A stretch of 22,951 nt of DNA from an uncultured Ruminococcus sp. (GTDB lineage: Bacteria; Bacillota; Clostridia; Oscillospirales; Acutalibacteraceae), in assembly GCA_902803035.1 (NCBI GenBank), contig CADCON010000044.1, positions 1-22,951 on the forward strand, given 5' to 3'. The position numbers and the translations under genes are program-made. Below the pieces are notes generated by a model, which did no database searches, was not told the DNA's origin, and saw only the letters and a list, made by a program, of their open reading frames with translations. Of the stretch, positions 13,766 through 21,385 are shown piece by piece. Within the stretch, counting starts at the first letter, position 1. The number at the start of each line of letters is the position of its first letter.

Positions 13766-15325
13766 TCAAAGCGAGAAGCCATGCGGCAGCAGCTCTCCGA
13801 GGGTATGGGATTCGTAGCCCTCCGGTGATACGAGTAGAATTTCAAAATCGGGTCCGCAGAATTCGCTCATCACCTGTCTGCATACGCCGCACGGAGGGCA
13901 GAGGCCGGAAATGATGCCGTTCTTTCCCCCAGCGACGGCGATCATGCGGAATTTCCTCTCTCCTTCGCTCACAGCCTTGAAGAAAGCCGTCCTTTCGGCG
14001 CAGATCGTCGCCGAGTAGGACGCGTTCTCGATGTTGCAGCCTGTGTAAATTCTGCCGCTCTCTGTGAGAACAGCCGCCCCCACCCTGAAATCCGAGTACG
14101 GACAGTGGGAAAACGCCATCGCGCCAATGGCTTTTGCTCTGAGATGAAGCCGGACGTCCGTCATTTCGCCCAGCATACTTCTACCCTCACAGCCGTATGC
14201 CACGCCCAAGGCCTGCGTCACGGTCGCCGCGATATCGGCAAATGACTGCCTGACGCCGCCATTGACGGGAATGATCCGCTTGCCGGACGCGATCAGGGGA
14301 ATGTATTCCCGCGTGTGGTCCGTGCTGTTGTCAGAAGGGTCGCAGCCGTGGTCGGCGGTGATAAGAAGCAGATCGTCCTCCTTCAGTCGGGGCAGAAATT
14401 CCCCCAGCCAACGGTCGAATGCCGTCAGCGCGTTCGCGTAGCCGTCCGGATCCTGCCTGTGACCGTAAAGCATATCAAAATCCACCAGATTGACAAAGCA
14501 AAGACCGTGAAAATCCCTGCCGGCTATCTGAGAAGTGAGCTTCATCCCCTCGTCATTGCCGGACGTCGGGTGCGTTTCGGTCAGGCCTCTTCCGGCAAAG
14601 AGATCCTGTATTTTCCCCACGGAAATCACGTCGAGTCCCGCGGCCTGAATGGCGTCCAGCATGGTTTCTCCCGGCGGCTCTATGGAAAAATCATGCCGGT
14701 GCGGCGTTCTTGTGAAGCTCCCCGGTTTTCCCACAAAGGGACGCGCGATGACTCTGCCCACGCCGTATTTTCCTGTGAGGATTTTCCGCGCCTGACGACA
14801 GATATTGTACAGCTCTTCCAGCGGCACAACATCTTCATGAGCGGCAATCTGAAACACGCTGTCCGCCGACGTATAGACAATCAGATCGCCTGTCCGCATA
14901 TGCTCTTCCCCGTAATCCGCGATGACCTGTGTGCCGGAATACGGCTTATTGCAGAGAACGCCGCGCCCGGTCATGCTGCGGAATGCATTCAGTATCTCGT
15001 CCGGGAAGCCATCCGGGAAGGTCGGAAGCGGGCTTGTTGAAATCACTCCCGCCATTTCCCAGTGACCGATGGTGGAATCCTTGCCGTTGGAACGCTCCGC
15101 CAGCTTGCAGACCGCCGCTTGCGGATGCTCCTCTGCGCCAAGAAAGCCGAGTCCTTCAATATGGCCGATACCGAGCCGTCGCAGATGGGGAATAAACAGT
15201 TTGGGTGAGCGGGAAAGCGACCGCAGCGTGTGCGCCCCCGCGTCGCCGAAAATCCCCGCGTCCGGAAGCTCTCCCGCCCCCAGACTGTCAAGTACGATCA
15301 GGAAAACGCGCCGAAATTCACTCAT
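13766..15325 (-). CDS. deoB: Phosphopentomutase-cytidine deaminase fusion
   Basis: One uninterrupted frame of 519 codons encodes two enzymes. Residues 1 to about 387 are phosphopentomutase (DeoB), which converts (deoxy)ribose-1-P to -5-P. Its metal ligands match the family: Asp13, Asp284, His289, Asp325, His326 and His337. Thr85 (KDSTIGHWEMAG) is the expected phosphorylated residue. Residues about 392-519 are cytidine deaminase: GCNIENASYS, the C442-A-E444 zinc/catalytic motif and PPCGVC (Cys479, Cys482). The two domains meet at SMLGEMTDVRL with hardly any linker. An internal ATG (Met388, at 14164) stands at the junction behind a weak GGGCGAA, so separate translation of the deaminase is possible. 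The main ATG has GGAGGTG upstream. It is the third gene of the deo operon, 34 bases after deoD. Confidence 0.93.
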   Translation of the reverse strand: MSEFRRVFLIVLDSLGAGELPDAGIFGDAGAHTLRSLSRSPKLFIPHLRRLGIGHIEGLGFLGAEEHPQAAVCKLAERSNGKDSTIGHWEMAGVISTSPLPTFPDGFPDEILNAFRSMTGRGVLCNKPYSGTQVIADYGEEHMRTGDLIVYTSADSVFQIAAHEDVVPLEELYNICRQARKILTGKYGVGRVIARPFVGKPGSFTRTPHRHDFSIEPPGETMLDAIQAAGLDVISVGKIQDLFAGRGLTETHPTSGNDEGMKLTSQIAGRDFHGLCFVNLVDFDMLYGHRQDPDGYANALTAFDRWLGEFLPRLKEDDLLLITADHGCDPSDNSTDHTREYIPLIASGKRIIPVNGGVRQSFADIAATVTQALGVAYGCEGRSMLGEMTDVRLHLRAKAIGAMAFSHCPYSDFRVGAAVLTESGRIYTGCNIENASYSATICAERTAFFKAVSEGERKFRMIAVAGGKNGIISGLCPPCGVCRQVMSEFCGPDFEILLVSPEGYESHTLGELLPHGFSL

Positions 15326-15359
15326 CGGAACACCTCCGGTTATATAAAATAAAATGCCG

Positions 15360-16085
15360 CTATCCCATGGCTACCGCCGTTTCAAGGGCGATTTCCATCA
15401 TATTGGTAAACGAGGTCTGACGCTCTTCCGAAGTGGTGGCCTCTCCGGTGACCAGGCTGTCAGAAATGGTGAAGATGCCGAGCGCGTTCTTCCCGCTTCG
15501 TGCCGCGTTCATGTATAACGCCGCGGCTTCCATCTCGACGCACAATACGCCCATTTTCGACCATTTTTCCACAGCCGAAGGATTGTCGCTGTAGAATACG
15601 TCGGAGGAAAGACAATTGCCGACATGAACCCTGACGTCTTTTTCGTCCGCCTTGGCTATGGCGGTCTTCATCAGCTCATAGCTGGCAATGGGCGCAAATG
15701 TGCCGGGAAGCCCGTATTGTGACGCGAAATTGGAATCGCTGCAGGCACCCATCGCAATGACGATATCACGGACATTCACCGATGGGCTGTAGGCTCCGGC
15801 GGTTCCCACCCGGATGATATTGTCTACATGATAGAAATGAAAAAGCTCATAGCTGTAAATTCCAATGGACGGCATTCCCATTCCGCTGGCCATCACAGAA
15901 ACGGGAATTCCGCGGTAGCTGCCGGTGTAGCCCTGTACGCCGCGCACATTGTTGACCAGCCTCGCCTTTTCAAGGTATTGCTCCGCAATGAATTTTGCCC
16001 TGAGCGGATCGCCCGGCATCAGCACTGTCCGGGCAAAGTCCTCAGGTGCCGCGGAGATGTGAGGGGTGGGGGTGTTCTTTGACAT
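15360..16085 (-). CDS. deoD: Purine nucleoside phosphorylase, DeoD type
   Basis: DeoD cleaves purine (deoxy)nucleosides with phosphate to the base and (deoxy)ribose-1-P. The 241-residue length is that of the hexameric DeoD class. Residues equivalent to the E. coli active site are present, shifted by five: His10, Gly25 and Arg29 in MPGDPLRAK, Arg48, Arg92 in IRVGTAGA, Met185 and Glu186 in VEMEAAALY, and the catalytic Asp209 in TISDSL. The ATG has AAAGGAGAG upstream. It lies 29 bases after deoC and feeds sugar-1-phosphate to the DeoB domain encoded next. Confidence 0.96.
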   Translation of the reverse strand: MSKNTPTPHISAAPEDFARTVLMPGDPLRAKFIAEQYLEKARLVNNVRGVQGYTGSYRGIPVSVMASGMGMPSIGIYSYELFHFYHVDNIIRVGTAGAYSPSVNVRDIVIAMGACSDSNFASQYGLPGTFAPIASYELMKTAIAKADEKDVRVHVGNCLSSDVFYSDNPSAVEKWSKMGVLCVEMEAAALYMNAARSGKNALGIFTISDSLVTGEATTSEERQTSFTNMMEIALETAVAMG

Positions 16086-16114
16086 GAAGCATCTCTCCTT
16101 TACTGAATGTTAGT

Positions 16115-16774
16115 TTATGATTCACTCTTTTCCGCAAGTATTCGCGCGATACTGCTCGAACCCAGCCGGGACGCACCCGCGGCGAGGAAATTCCGCGCGT
16201 CTTCAACCGTCCGCACGCCACCGGCCGCCTTGATGCTGACATGGGGAGCCGTGTTGGCTTTGAAAAGCCTGATATCCTCCAGTGTCGCGCCGCCCTTTGA
16301 GAATCCGGTGGAGGTCTTGATGAAATCCGCGCCCGAATCGGAAACGATATGACACATCCTGACCTTTTCATCCTCTGTGAGAAGACAGGTTTCAATGATG
16401 ACCTTCAGAAGCTTCTCTCCACAGGCCGTCTTTATCGCCCTGATTTCGTCAAGAATTCCGCTGTATGACCGTTCCTTCAGCATTCCGATATTGATGACCA
16501 TGTCGATCTCGTCCGCGCCGTTGGCAATCGCGTCGGAGGTTTCAAAGACCTTTGCCGCCGTGGTGCTGTATCCGTTCGGAAACCCGATCACCGTGCAGAC
16601 AGGGAGATTGCCGCGGAGATACTCCGCCGCCCGCCTGACATGGCATGGCGGAATGCAGACTGACGCTGTTCCCCAACGGACTCCCTCGTCACACAGGGTC
16701 CTGATCTGCTCCCACGTGGCGTCCTGCCTGAGAAGCGTATGATCGACGGTTTTGATGATTTCCTGATAATTCAT
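16115..16774 (-). CDS. deoC: Deoxyribose-phosphate aldolase
   Basis: DeoC splits 2-deoxyribose-5-phosphate to glyceraldehyde-3-phosphate and acetaldehyde. The 219-residue TIM-barrel enzyme shows the Schiff-base lysine Lys153 in FIKTSTGFSKGGAT, the second active-site lysine Lys182 in VSIKAAGGVRT, and the acidic Asp91 in GADEIDMVINIG. ATG at 16774 is used, with AGGAG about 10 bases upstream and the normal family start (MNYQEIIKTVDHTLL). The longer frame to 16828 reaches the promoter -10 region. It is the first gene of the operon deoC-deoD-deoB/cdd. Confidence 0.96.
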   Translation of the reverse strand: MNYQEIIKTVDHTLLRQDATWEQIRTLCDEGVRWGTASVCIPPCHVRRAAEYLRGNLPVCTVIGFPNGYSTTAAKVFETSDAIANGADEIDMVINIGMLKERSYSGILDEIRAIKTACGEKLLKVIIETCLLTEDEKVRMCHIVSDSGADFIKTSTGFSKGGATLEDIRLFKANTAPHVSIKAAGGVRTVEDARNFLAAGASRLGSSSIARILAEKSES

Positions 16775-16826
16775 TGCATGACAGCTCCTGTTTACAGTTC
16801 TTTTCAAAACGGATATTGTTTTATTC

Positions 16827-16855
16827 ATTATAGCACGACAAGTTCATTTGAAAAA
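16827..16855 (-). promoter_or_regulatory. Promoter of the deo operon (extended -10)
   Basis: On the minus strand a perfect TATAAT (16827-16832) is preceded by TGC, giving an extended -10. The -35 at 17-base spacing is poor (TTTTTC, 16850-16855). The start site would be about 45 bases before deoC. A weak -35 may indicate activator dependence, but no operator was recognised. Confidence 0.55.
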
Positions 16856-16888
16856 GATGTATTTTATGAATATTGCTGGCGTCAGTAT

Positions 16889-16928
16889 AAAAAATCTCTC
16901 CGTGCAGATAATAACGGAGAGATTTTTT
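16889..16928 (-). terminator. Terminator downstream of yfbR
   Basis: A perfect 15-bp inverted repeat (16889-16903 with 16914-16928) with a 10-base loop has six A/T pairs at its base, so a T-run ends the stem on either strand. On minus it closes the YibE/F-yfbR transcript about 200 bases after the yfbR stop and isolates the deo promoter. Confidence 0.85.
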
Positions 16929-17129
16929 GAAGGAAGGAAACAGTGTGAAAGCGCCAGAATGCGTCTGCGACTGCTTTTTTCAGACCGACGGAAAATGCCG
17001 GTTTCATCAAACGAACCACGCCGTCAGTTTCAACAGTCCCATCCCCTGCCGGCATTTTATCCCCCGCAGCGGCGGGGTGTATTTTCCGCCCTCGGTCAGA
17101 CCGACGGAACAGCATTGCCGGGGAGCTTG
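16929..17129. repeat. Repeat-rich intergenic element between yfbR and its terminator
   Basis: This 200-base stretch holds an exact 14-base direct repeat TCAGACCGACGGAA (16980-16993 and 17096-17109), each copy followed within a few bases by TGCCGG. It also has a perfect 10-bp inverted repeat (16992-17001 with 17049-17058) and a 6-bp GC hairpin (17062-17067 with 17072-17077). On minus it would be the 3' untranslated region of yfbR. Its function is unknown. Confidence 0.5.
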
Positions 17130-17142
17130 TCACATATTCTGA
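16945..17142 (+). CDS. Possible small Cys-rich protein (doubtful)
   Basis: A 65-codon frame begins at GTG behind a good ribosome binding site (AAGGAAGGAAA) and encodes a protein with seven cysteines, most in pairs (CVCDC, then HC and AC near the end). No family is recognised. Against it: it follows directly after a strong hairpin, no promoter is clear, it overlaps the 3' end of yfbR by 13 bases on the opposite strand, and the same DNA is rich in repeats that may be an untranslated element. An 83-codon minus frame over the same DNA is equally open. Confidence 0.2.
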   Translation: MKAPECVCDCFFQTDGKCRFHQTNHAVSFNSPIPCRHFIPRSGGVYFPPSVRPTEQHCRGACHIF

Positions 17143-17741
17143 TCGTCCAGCGTAAGCTCAAACGGAGGAATGAATTTTTCAAGGAATTCGATTCCCTCGG
17201 GAAGTCCCATCGCTCTTATCGCTTTGATTGTAGAGGCTTTTGCCGCTGTGAATTCACGGTTGCAGGCCTTTTCTTCCTCCAGGCATTTGATCAGCGCGCT
17301 CAGTTTGTCGGCGCACTTGACAATTCGCAGAAGCTCGGCGTCTTCGCCCTCATGCGTGAGAAGGGAATGATATTCTCCCCGGAGATCGTCCGGCAGCAGC
17401 GACAAAAGGCGTTTTTCAGCCGCGCTTTCAACGCCCGCGTATGCCGTTCGGATTTCGTCGCTGAAATATTTGACCGGCGTCGGCATATCGCCGGTAATTA
17501 CCTCCGGCACGTCGTGGAATATGGCCAGCAGCGCGGCGCGCTCCGGATTCACATTACCTCCGAACCGCTTGTTGCGGATAACCGCCAGAGCGTGCGCGAT
17601 CATCGCCGTGTCAAGCGAATGCTCGCTCAGGCTTTCGCTGTGCGTATTTCTCATCAACGCCCAGCGATCAATGTATTTCATACGGGATACAATCGCAAAA
17701 AAAGACGACTCCCCGCTGCTATTGGATGAATGGTCCGTCAT
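17130..17741 (-). CDS. yfbR: 5'-deoxynucleotidase, YfbR type (HD superfamily)
   Basis: The product (203 residues) closely resembles E. coli YfbR, which hydrolyses deoxyribonucleoside 5'-monophosphates to deoxynucleoside and phosphate. The family sequence is well kept: RWALMRN, SEHSL, NKRFGGNVNPERAALLA and GDMPTPVKYF. HD-domain metal and catalytic residues appear at His41, His76, Asp77, Glu80 and Asp145, each eight positions after the E. coli residue. ATG at 17741 has AAAGG 8 bases upstream. It follows the YibE/F gene by 12 bases, so they are probably cotranscribed. Its products are substrates for the deo operon immediately downstream. Confidence 0.93.
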   Translation of the reverse strand: MTDHSSNSSGESSFFAIVSRMKYIDRWALMRNTHSESLSEHSLDTAMIAHALAVIRNKRFGGNVNPERAALLAIFHDVPEVITGDMPTPVKYFSDEIRTAYAGVESAAEKRLLSLLPDDLRGEYHSLLTHEGEDAELLRIVKCADKLSALIKCLEEEKACNREFTAAKASTIKAIRAMGLPEGIEFLEKFIPPFELTLDDQNM

Positions 17742-17753
17742 AATCCCAACCTT

Positions 17754-19220
17754 TCATTGCTTGTCGGCGTTTTCGCCGTCCGATTCGTCGGAATGAATCT
17801 CGTCATAATGCCGCCTCGCTTTTTCAAACAGGTTTTCCTGCGATTCGCCGTCGGAAGACTGCTTCTCTTCCGCGTCCTTTTTCGCTTCGTCAATCGCCCT
17901 CTTCCAGGCACGGGAAAACCTTCCGCCGAGCTGTGACAGCACGCTGAAGATTTTGATGTCGGTCAGCCTGAATGTGCCCATATTCCCTTTACTGGAGAAA
18001 ATGGCCGCCGTCATTGAGGTCAGCGGCACTGACATCAGCAGCCCGAAGCAGCCCGCCAGCGCGCGGAGCAATTCCACCGCGATCATCTCATTATTGATGA
18101 TATCCACAAAGGAAATCTTGTACGCGCTGAACAGCATCAGAAGCTGGAAGGAGCTTCCTACGTAAGCGAGTATCATGGTATTCAGCGACGCGCCCATGAT
18201 GCTGCATCCGATGGACATTCCCGAACGCGCAAGCTCCCAGCCTGTAATTTCGCTGCCCATTTTTTCTTTCAGCTCTTCCAGCGAGGAGGAAATGGAAACG
18301 CTGACGTCGATGGTGCCGCCCAGACTTCCTATGACGATTGCCGCGAAGAGAATGGACGCAATATCGAGATTTCTTCCGTTGTCGGTATAGAGCAGACTGA
18401 TGGATTCTTCATCAACCGTGCCGGTGATCCAGATGATTTTCTTCAGAATGTAGGCGATCAGCGCGGCGGTTATGACGCCTCCGACCGCCCCCATTCCGGC
18501 GGCAAGCGAGGATACGGAAGGCCCGTGAACCATCAGGAGCGTGACCACGATGGTGGCAAATCCGAAAATCGCTACGGCAAGCACCGGATCCATTCCGCTA
18601 TAGACCAGCGGAATCATGACAAAGATCAGCATGAAGCAGGTGATCACAAGCGCGGAGAAAGATTTGATGCCGCTCCTGCCGAAGAAAAGCAGCAGCAGCA
18701 CGATAAATCCCAGCGCAAGCCACATCAGGGGGATATCCCGCTGGAATCCTGTACAGGTGCCATGAAGCGTGTAGGTATCATAATCCATCACAAAGTAGCC
18801 GAGAAGCCTGTCCCCTTCTTTTGCAATGATGACGCCTTTGCCCGTGCCGGTGATATCGGTCAGGTCAAGATCCATCTCCGCTTCAACGCCCTTGTATGGC
18901 CCGGTCAGTATCTTCACCATGAACGACTGGGTGCGCTGGACAATTGATTCTCCGCCCCAGTCGCCTCCCGATTCATAGATCCCGATCAGCTTTGTCACCT
19001 TAACCCTTTCAATCTGCATTTCGTCAACGGACATATTATCTGACTCGGAAACGCTCGGAAGATAATAGTCGCTCTGCGTCACCTTCTCATTGACAGAGCT
19101 TCTCTTGATACTGTCCGCCCCGCCCATCGCAAGCCAGATGATTCCGACGACGGCCAGCACAGCGGCGACGCCGCAGTAGCTGATAATGGTTTTCCTGTAC
19201 TTTGTGTAAAAATCCTTCAT
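17754..19220 (-). CDS. YibE/F-family integral membrane protein
   Basis: The 488-residue protein has a short basic N terminus, a membrane segment (about 12-32) and an extracytoplasmic domain (about 35-160; VKILTGPYKGVEAEMDLDL, a beta-rich part). About seven further membrane segments follow (about 165-410; conserved IGSLGGTIDVSVSISSSLEE and GASLNTMILAYVG), then a charged cytoplasmic tail rich in Lys, Glu and Asp. This matches the YibE/F family of Firmicutes, whose function is unknown. ATG at 19220 is used because GAGG lies 8 bases upstream. A longer frame from 19259 adds 13 residues without a site. It is the first gene before yfbR. Confidence 0.9.
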   Translation of the reverse strand: MKDFYTKYRKTIISYCGVAAVLAVVGIIWLAMGGADSIKRSSVNEKVTQSDYYLPSVSESDNMSVDEMQIERVKVTKLIGIYESGGDWGGESIVQRTQSFMVKILTGPYKGVEAEMDLDLTDITGTGKGVIIAKEGDRLLGYFVMDYDTYTLHGTCTGFQRDIPLMWLALGFIVLLLLFFGRSGIKSFSALVITCFMLIFVMIPLVYSGMDPVLAVAIFGFATIVVTLLMVHGPSVSSLAAGMGAVGGVITAALIAYILKKIIWITGTVDEESISLLYTDNGRNLDIASILFAAIVIGSLGGTIDVSVSISSSLEELKEKMGSEITGWELARSGMSIGCSIMGASLNTMILAYVGSSFQLLMLFSAYKISFVDIINNEMIAVELLRALAGCFGLLMSVPLTSMTAAIFSSKGNMGTFRLTDIKIFSVLSQLGGRFSRAWKRAIDEAKKDAEEKQSSDGESQENLFEKARRHYDEIHSDESDGENADKQ

Positions 19221-19453
19221 AGCATTGTCCTCACATAAAAAAGCGATAGTTGTTAACAATTACATAATATTTTACAGGAGAAATATGTATATAATATGAA
19301 TAGACGTATAAATTATCTAAAATAATAGCAATTTATCTCGCATAATAATCACATTAACATCGCAATACCATTATATTCCGATCAAGCATTTATCAATAAC
19401 AAGGAGTATGATTTTATTAATCCAAAAATAAAATTGTAAAGGAGCAATCAATT

Positions 19454-20710
19454 ATGTCAGCCAATTATCCTGGACAGGTCAACAACCGGAATTCCTACCC
19501 GGCCTCTTCCCCCTCCGGCGCGGGACAAAACGGTCTTCAGCGTCAGTACATCTCGCAGCCCTCTGCCGGTCTTCAGCCGCCCTCCGGCGGTCCGAAGAAG
19601 ATCGGGACAAACGTTTCGACCATTCTGATTTCCGTCCTGCTCGCCGCGCTTGTCGGACTGGCAAGCGGATTCCTCGGCGCAAAGCTCGGCGGCGGCGGAA
19701 GCACTGTCATTCAGACGGAGGATGGCTCCAAGGTCGTATTTCAGGAAATAGAACGATCCACTGACAACGGAAGCCAGGCCTCCTACGCCGTGGAGGACGT
19801 CGCCGCCGCAGTCGCCGATTCCGTGGTTGAGATTACCACGGAGGTGGTTTCCACCAACAGCTTTATGGGGCAGTACATCTCTCAGGGCGCGGGAAGCGGC
19901 GTCATTTTCACCACTGACGGCTACATTGTCACCAATCATCACGTCATTGAAGGCACCAGCAAGATCAACGTCACCCTGAGAAACGGAACCAGCTATTCCG
20001 CTAAAATTATCGGCGATGACGCCAAGACAGATCTCGCCCTTCTCAAAATTGACGCGAAGGGGCTGACGCCCGCGGTTCTTACCGCCGATTCGGATCAGCT
20101 CAAGGTCGGTCAGACCGCCATTGCCATCGGGAATCCCCTCGGTCAGCTCGGCGGTACGGTGACAAGCGGCATCGTCAGCGCATTGGGACGTGAAATTGAA
20201 ATAGGCGGAGAAACCATGACGCTGCTTCAGACCAGCGCGGCTATCAACCCCGGTAATTCCGGCGGCGGATTGTTCGACGACAAAGGCAACCTTATCGGCA
20301 TTGTCAACGCCAAATCCAGCGGCTCCGACATTGAGGGTCTTGGATTTGCCATTCCCGCCAACACCGTCAAGAAGGTAATCGGCGATCTGATGGAATACGG
20401 CTATGTAAAAGGCCGCGTCAACCTCGGTCTTTCCTATGTTGCCATCAACAGTTATGCTGCGGCGTGGCTCTACGGCTATGATGAGTTCGGCATCTATGTT
20501 TCCAGCGTTGATATGCGCTCCGACGCGTATGCTGCCGGAATTCAGGCCGGCGACATGATCATTTCCATCAACGGGACCGAGGTCCAGTCCGAAAATGACA
20601 TTCAGGCCGAAATGAACAAGTGTTCTGTAGGAGATACAATTACCCTGGTCATCAGAAGAAGACATCAGGATTACAAGGCGGAAATTACCCTTTCGGAGTA
20701 TAAGGGCTGA
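19454..20710 (+). CDS. Membrane-anchored HtrA-like serine protease
   Basis: This is a DegP/HtrA-type quality-control protease of the cell envelope. Residues 1-48 are a cytoplasmic tail rich in Ser, Pro, Gly and Gln. Residues about 53-77 form the membrane anchor. A trypsin-like domain (about 112-310) has the catalytic triad His163 (TNHHVIEG), Asp193 (KTDLALL) and Ser269 (NPGNSGGG). A C-terminal PDZ domain (about 320-415; GIQAGDMIISINGTEV) follows. The active-site motif reads GNSGGG where most HtrAs have GNSGGP. The ATG has AAAGGAG 9 bases upstream. The 194-base AT-rich region before it, shared with the divergent YibE/F gene, shows no promoter I can assign with confidence. Confidence 0.94.
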   Translation: MSANYPGQVNNRNSYPASSPSGAGQNGLQRQYISQPSAGLQPPSGGPKKIGTNVSTILISVLLAALVGLASGFLGAKLGGGGSTVIQTEDGSKVVFQEIERSTDNGSQASYAVEDVAAAVADSVVEITTEVVSTNSFMGQYISQGAGSGVIFTTDGYIVTNHHVIEGTSKINVTLRNGTSYSAKIIGDDAKTDLALLKIDAKGLTPAVLTADSDQLKVGQTAIAIGNPLGQLGGTVTSGIVSALGREIEIGGETMTLLQTSAAINPGNSGGGLFDDKGNLIGIVNAKSSGSDIEGLGFAIPANTVKKVIGDLMEYGYVKGRVNLGLSYVAINSYAAAWLYGYDEFGIYVSSVDMRSDAYAAGIQAGDMIISINGTEVQSENDIQAEMNKCSVGDTITLVIRRRHQDYKAEITLSEYKG

Positions 20711-20735
20711 TTCGTCTGATCAATGCGTATAACAG

Positions 20736-20784
20736 GATCGTCCGCGGCAAGCCTTTCCGGTTTCCCGCGGACGATCTGCGTTTT
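20736..20784 (+). terminator. Terminator of the HtrA-like gene
   Basis: A 12-bp perfect stem (20736-20747 with 20765-20776) is followed by TGCGTTTT on plus. It lies between convergent genes. The minus strand lacks a T-run after the stem, so it mainly serves the plus transcript. Confidence 0.75.
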
Positions 20785-20785
20785 A

Positions 20786-21385
20786 CTATCGTCGATTTCT
20801 GTCGGTGATCATCGGCTGAAGCTGCGAATGACGCAGCGCGTGGATGATCGTTTCCTCTGTCCTGTCAAAATGAACCACCACTGAATTCGACTTTCCCTTC
20901 GGATCGTCCTGCGACATGGGAATGAAATAGAGATTCTTGCTGTTCATCAGCGCGCCGATATTCTTGGCGGCGGTCGCCAGTGCGTCGTTGGTGGAAACGC
21001 CGATCACCAGCGGACGGGCGTTTCTCAGGTGTGCCTTGGCCGCAAGCGTGACCGCGGTATCGGTGATTCCCGCGGCGAGCTTGGCAAGCGTATTCCCAGT
21101 GCAGGGTGAAATAACCAGCACATCCAGCAGCTTGCGCGGTCCGATCGGCTCCGCCTGCGGGATGGTGTGTATCACACTCTTCCCGCAGATCGCTTCTATC
21201 TCGCTCACAAAATCCGCAGCCATTCCGAATCGCGTATCAAGCGAATAGGCGTTCTGCGACATAATCGGGTAAATATCCGCGCCGGACTGCGCGAGCGTTT
21301 TCATCTGATCGATGGATTGGCGGAATGTGCAGAATGAACCGCAAAGCGCGTAACCAATCCTAATATCCTTTAACTCCTCCATCAT
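20786..21385 (-). CDS. dpaB: Dipicolinate synthase subunit B
   Basis: DpaB (SpoVFB) is the flavoprotein-like subunit of dipicolinate synthase, which makes dipicolinic acid in the mother cell for loading into the spore. The 199-residue product has the family sequence: GYALCGSFCTFR near the N terminus, YPIMSQNA, a CTGNTLAKLAAGITDTAV stretch and IGVSTNDAL. The ATG has AGGAGG 6 bases upstream; the next codon is also ATG. The gene overlaps the end of dpaA by 26 bases, so the subunits are probably translationally coupled. Confidence 0.95.
   Translation of the reverse strand: MMEELKDIRIGYALCGSFCTFRQSIDQMKTLAQSGADIYPIMSQNAYSLDTRFGMAADFVSEIEAICGKSVIHTIPQAEPIGPRKLLDVLVISPCTGNTLAKLAAGITDTAVTLAAKAHLRNARPLVIGVSTNDALATAAKNIGALMNSKNLYFIPMSQDDPKGKSNSVVVHFDRTEETIIHALRHSQLQPMITDRNRR

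Noticed and set aside
14315..15040. 241-codon open frame on plus inside the deoB part of the fusion
   Set aside because: Antisense shadow; the minus frame carries all phosphopentomutase active-site residues.
13766..15325. Two separate genes (deoB and cdd) joined by a sequencing error
   Set aside because: The frame is continuous, both domains keep their full lengths, and no stop or shift is seen at the junction; an internal start remains possible and is noted.
16882..17133. 83-codon minus frame starting at GTG overlapping the yfbR stop
   Set aside because: The coupling is attractive, but the frame runs through the whole terminator hairpin at 16889-16928 and matches no family.
19457..20665. 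402-codon open frame on minus opposite the HtrA-like gene
   Set aside because: It mirrors the protease gene codon for codon, has no family resemblance, and the plus frame has complete catalytic and PDZ motifs.
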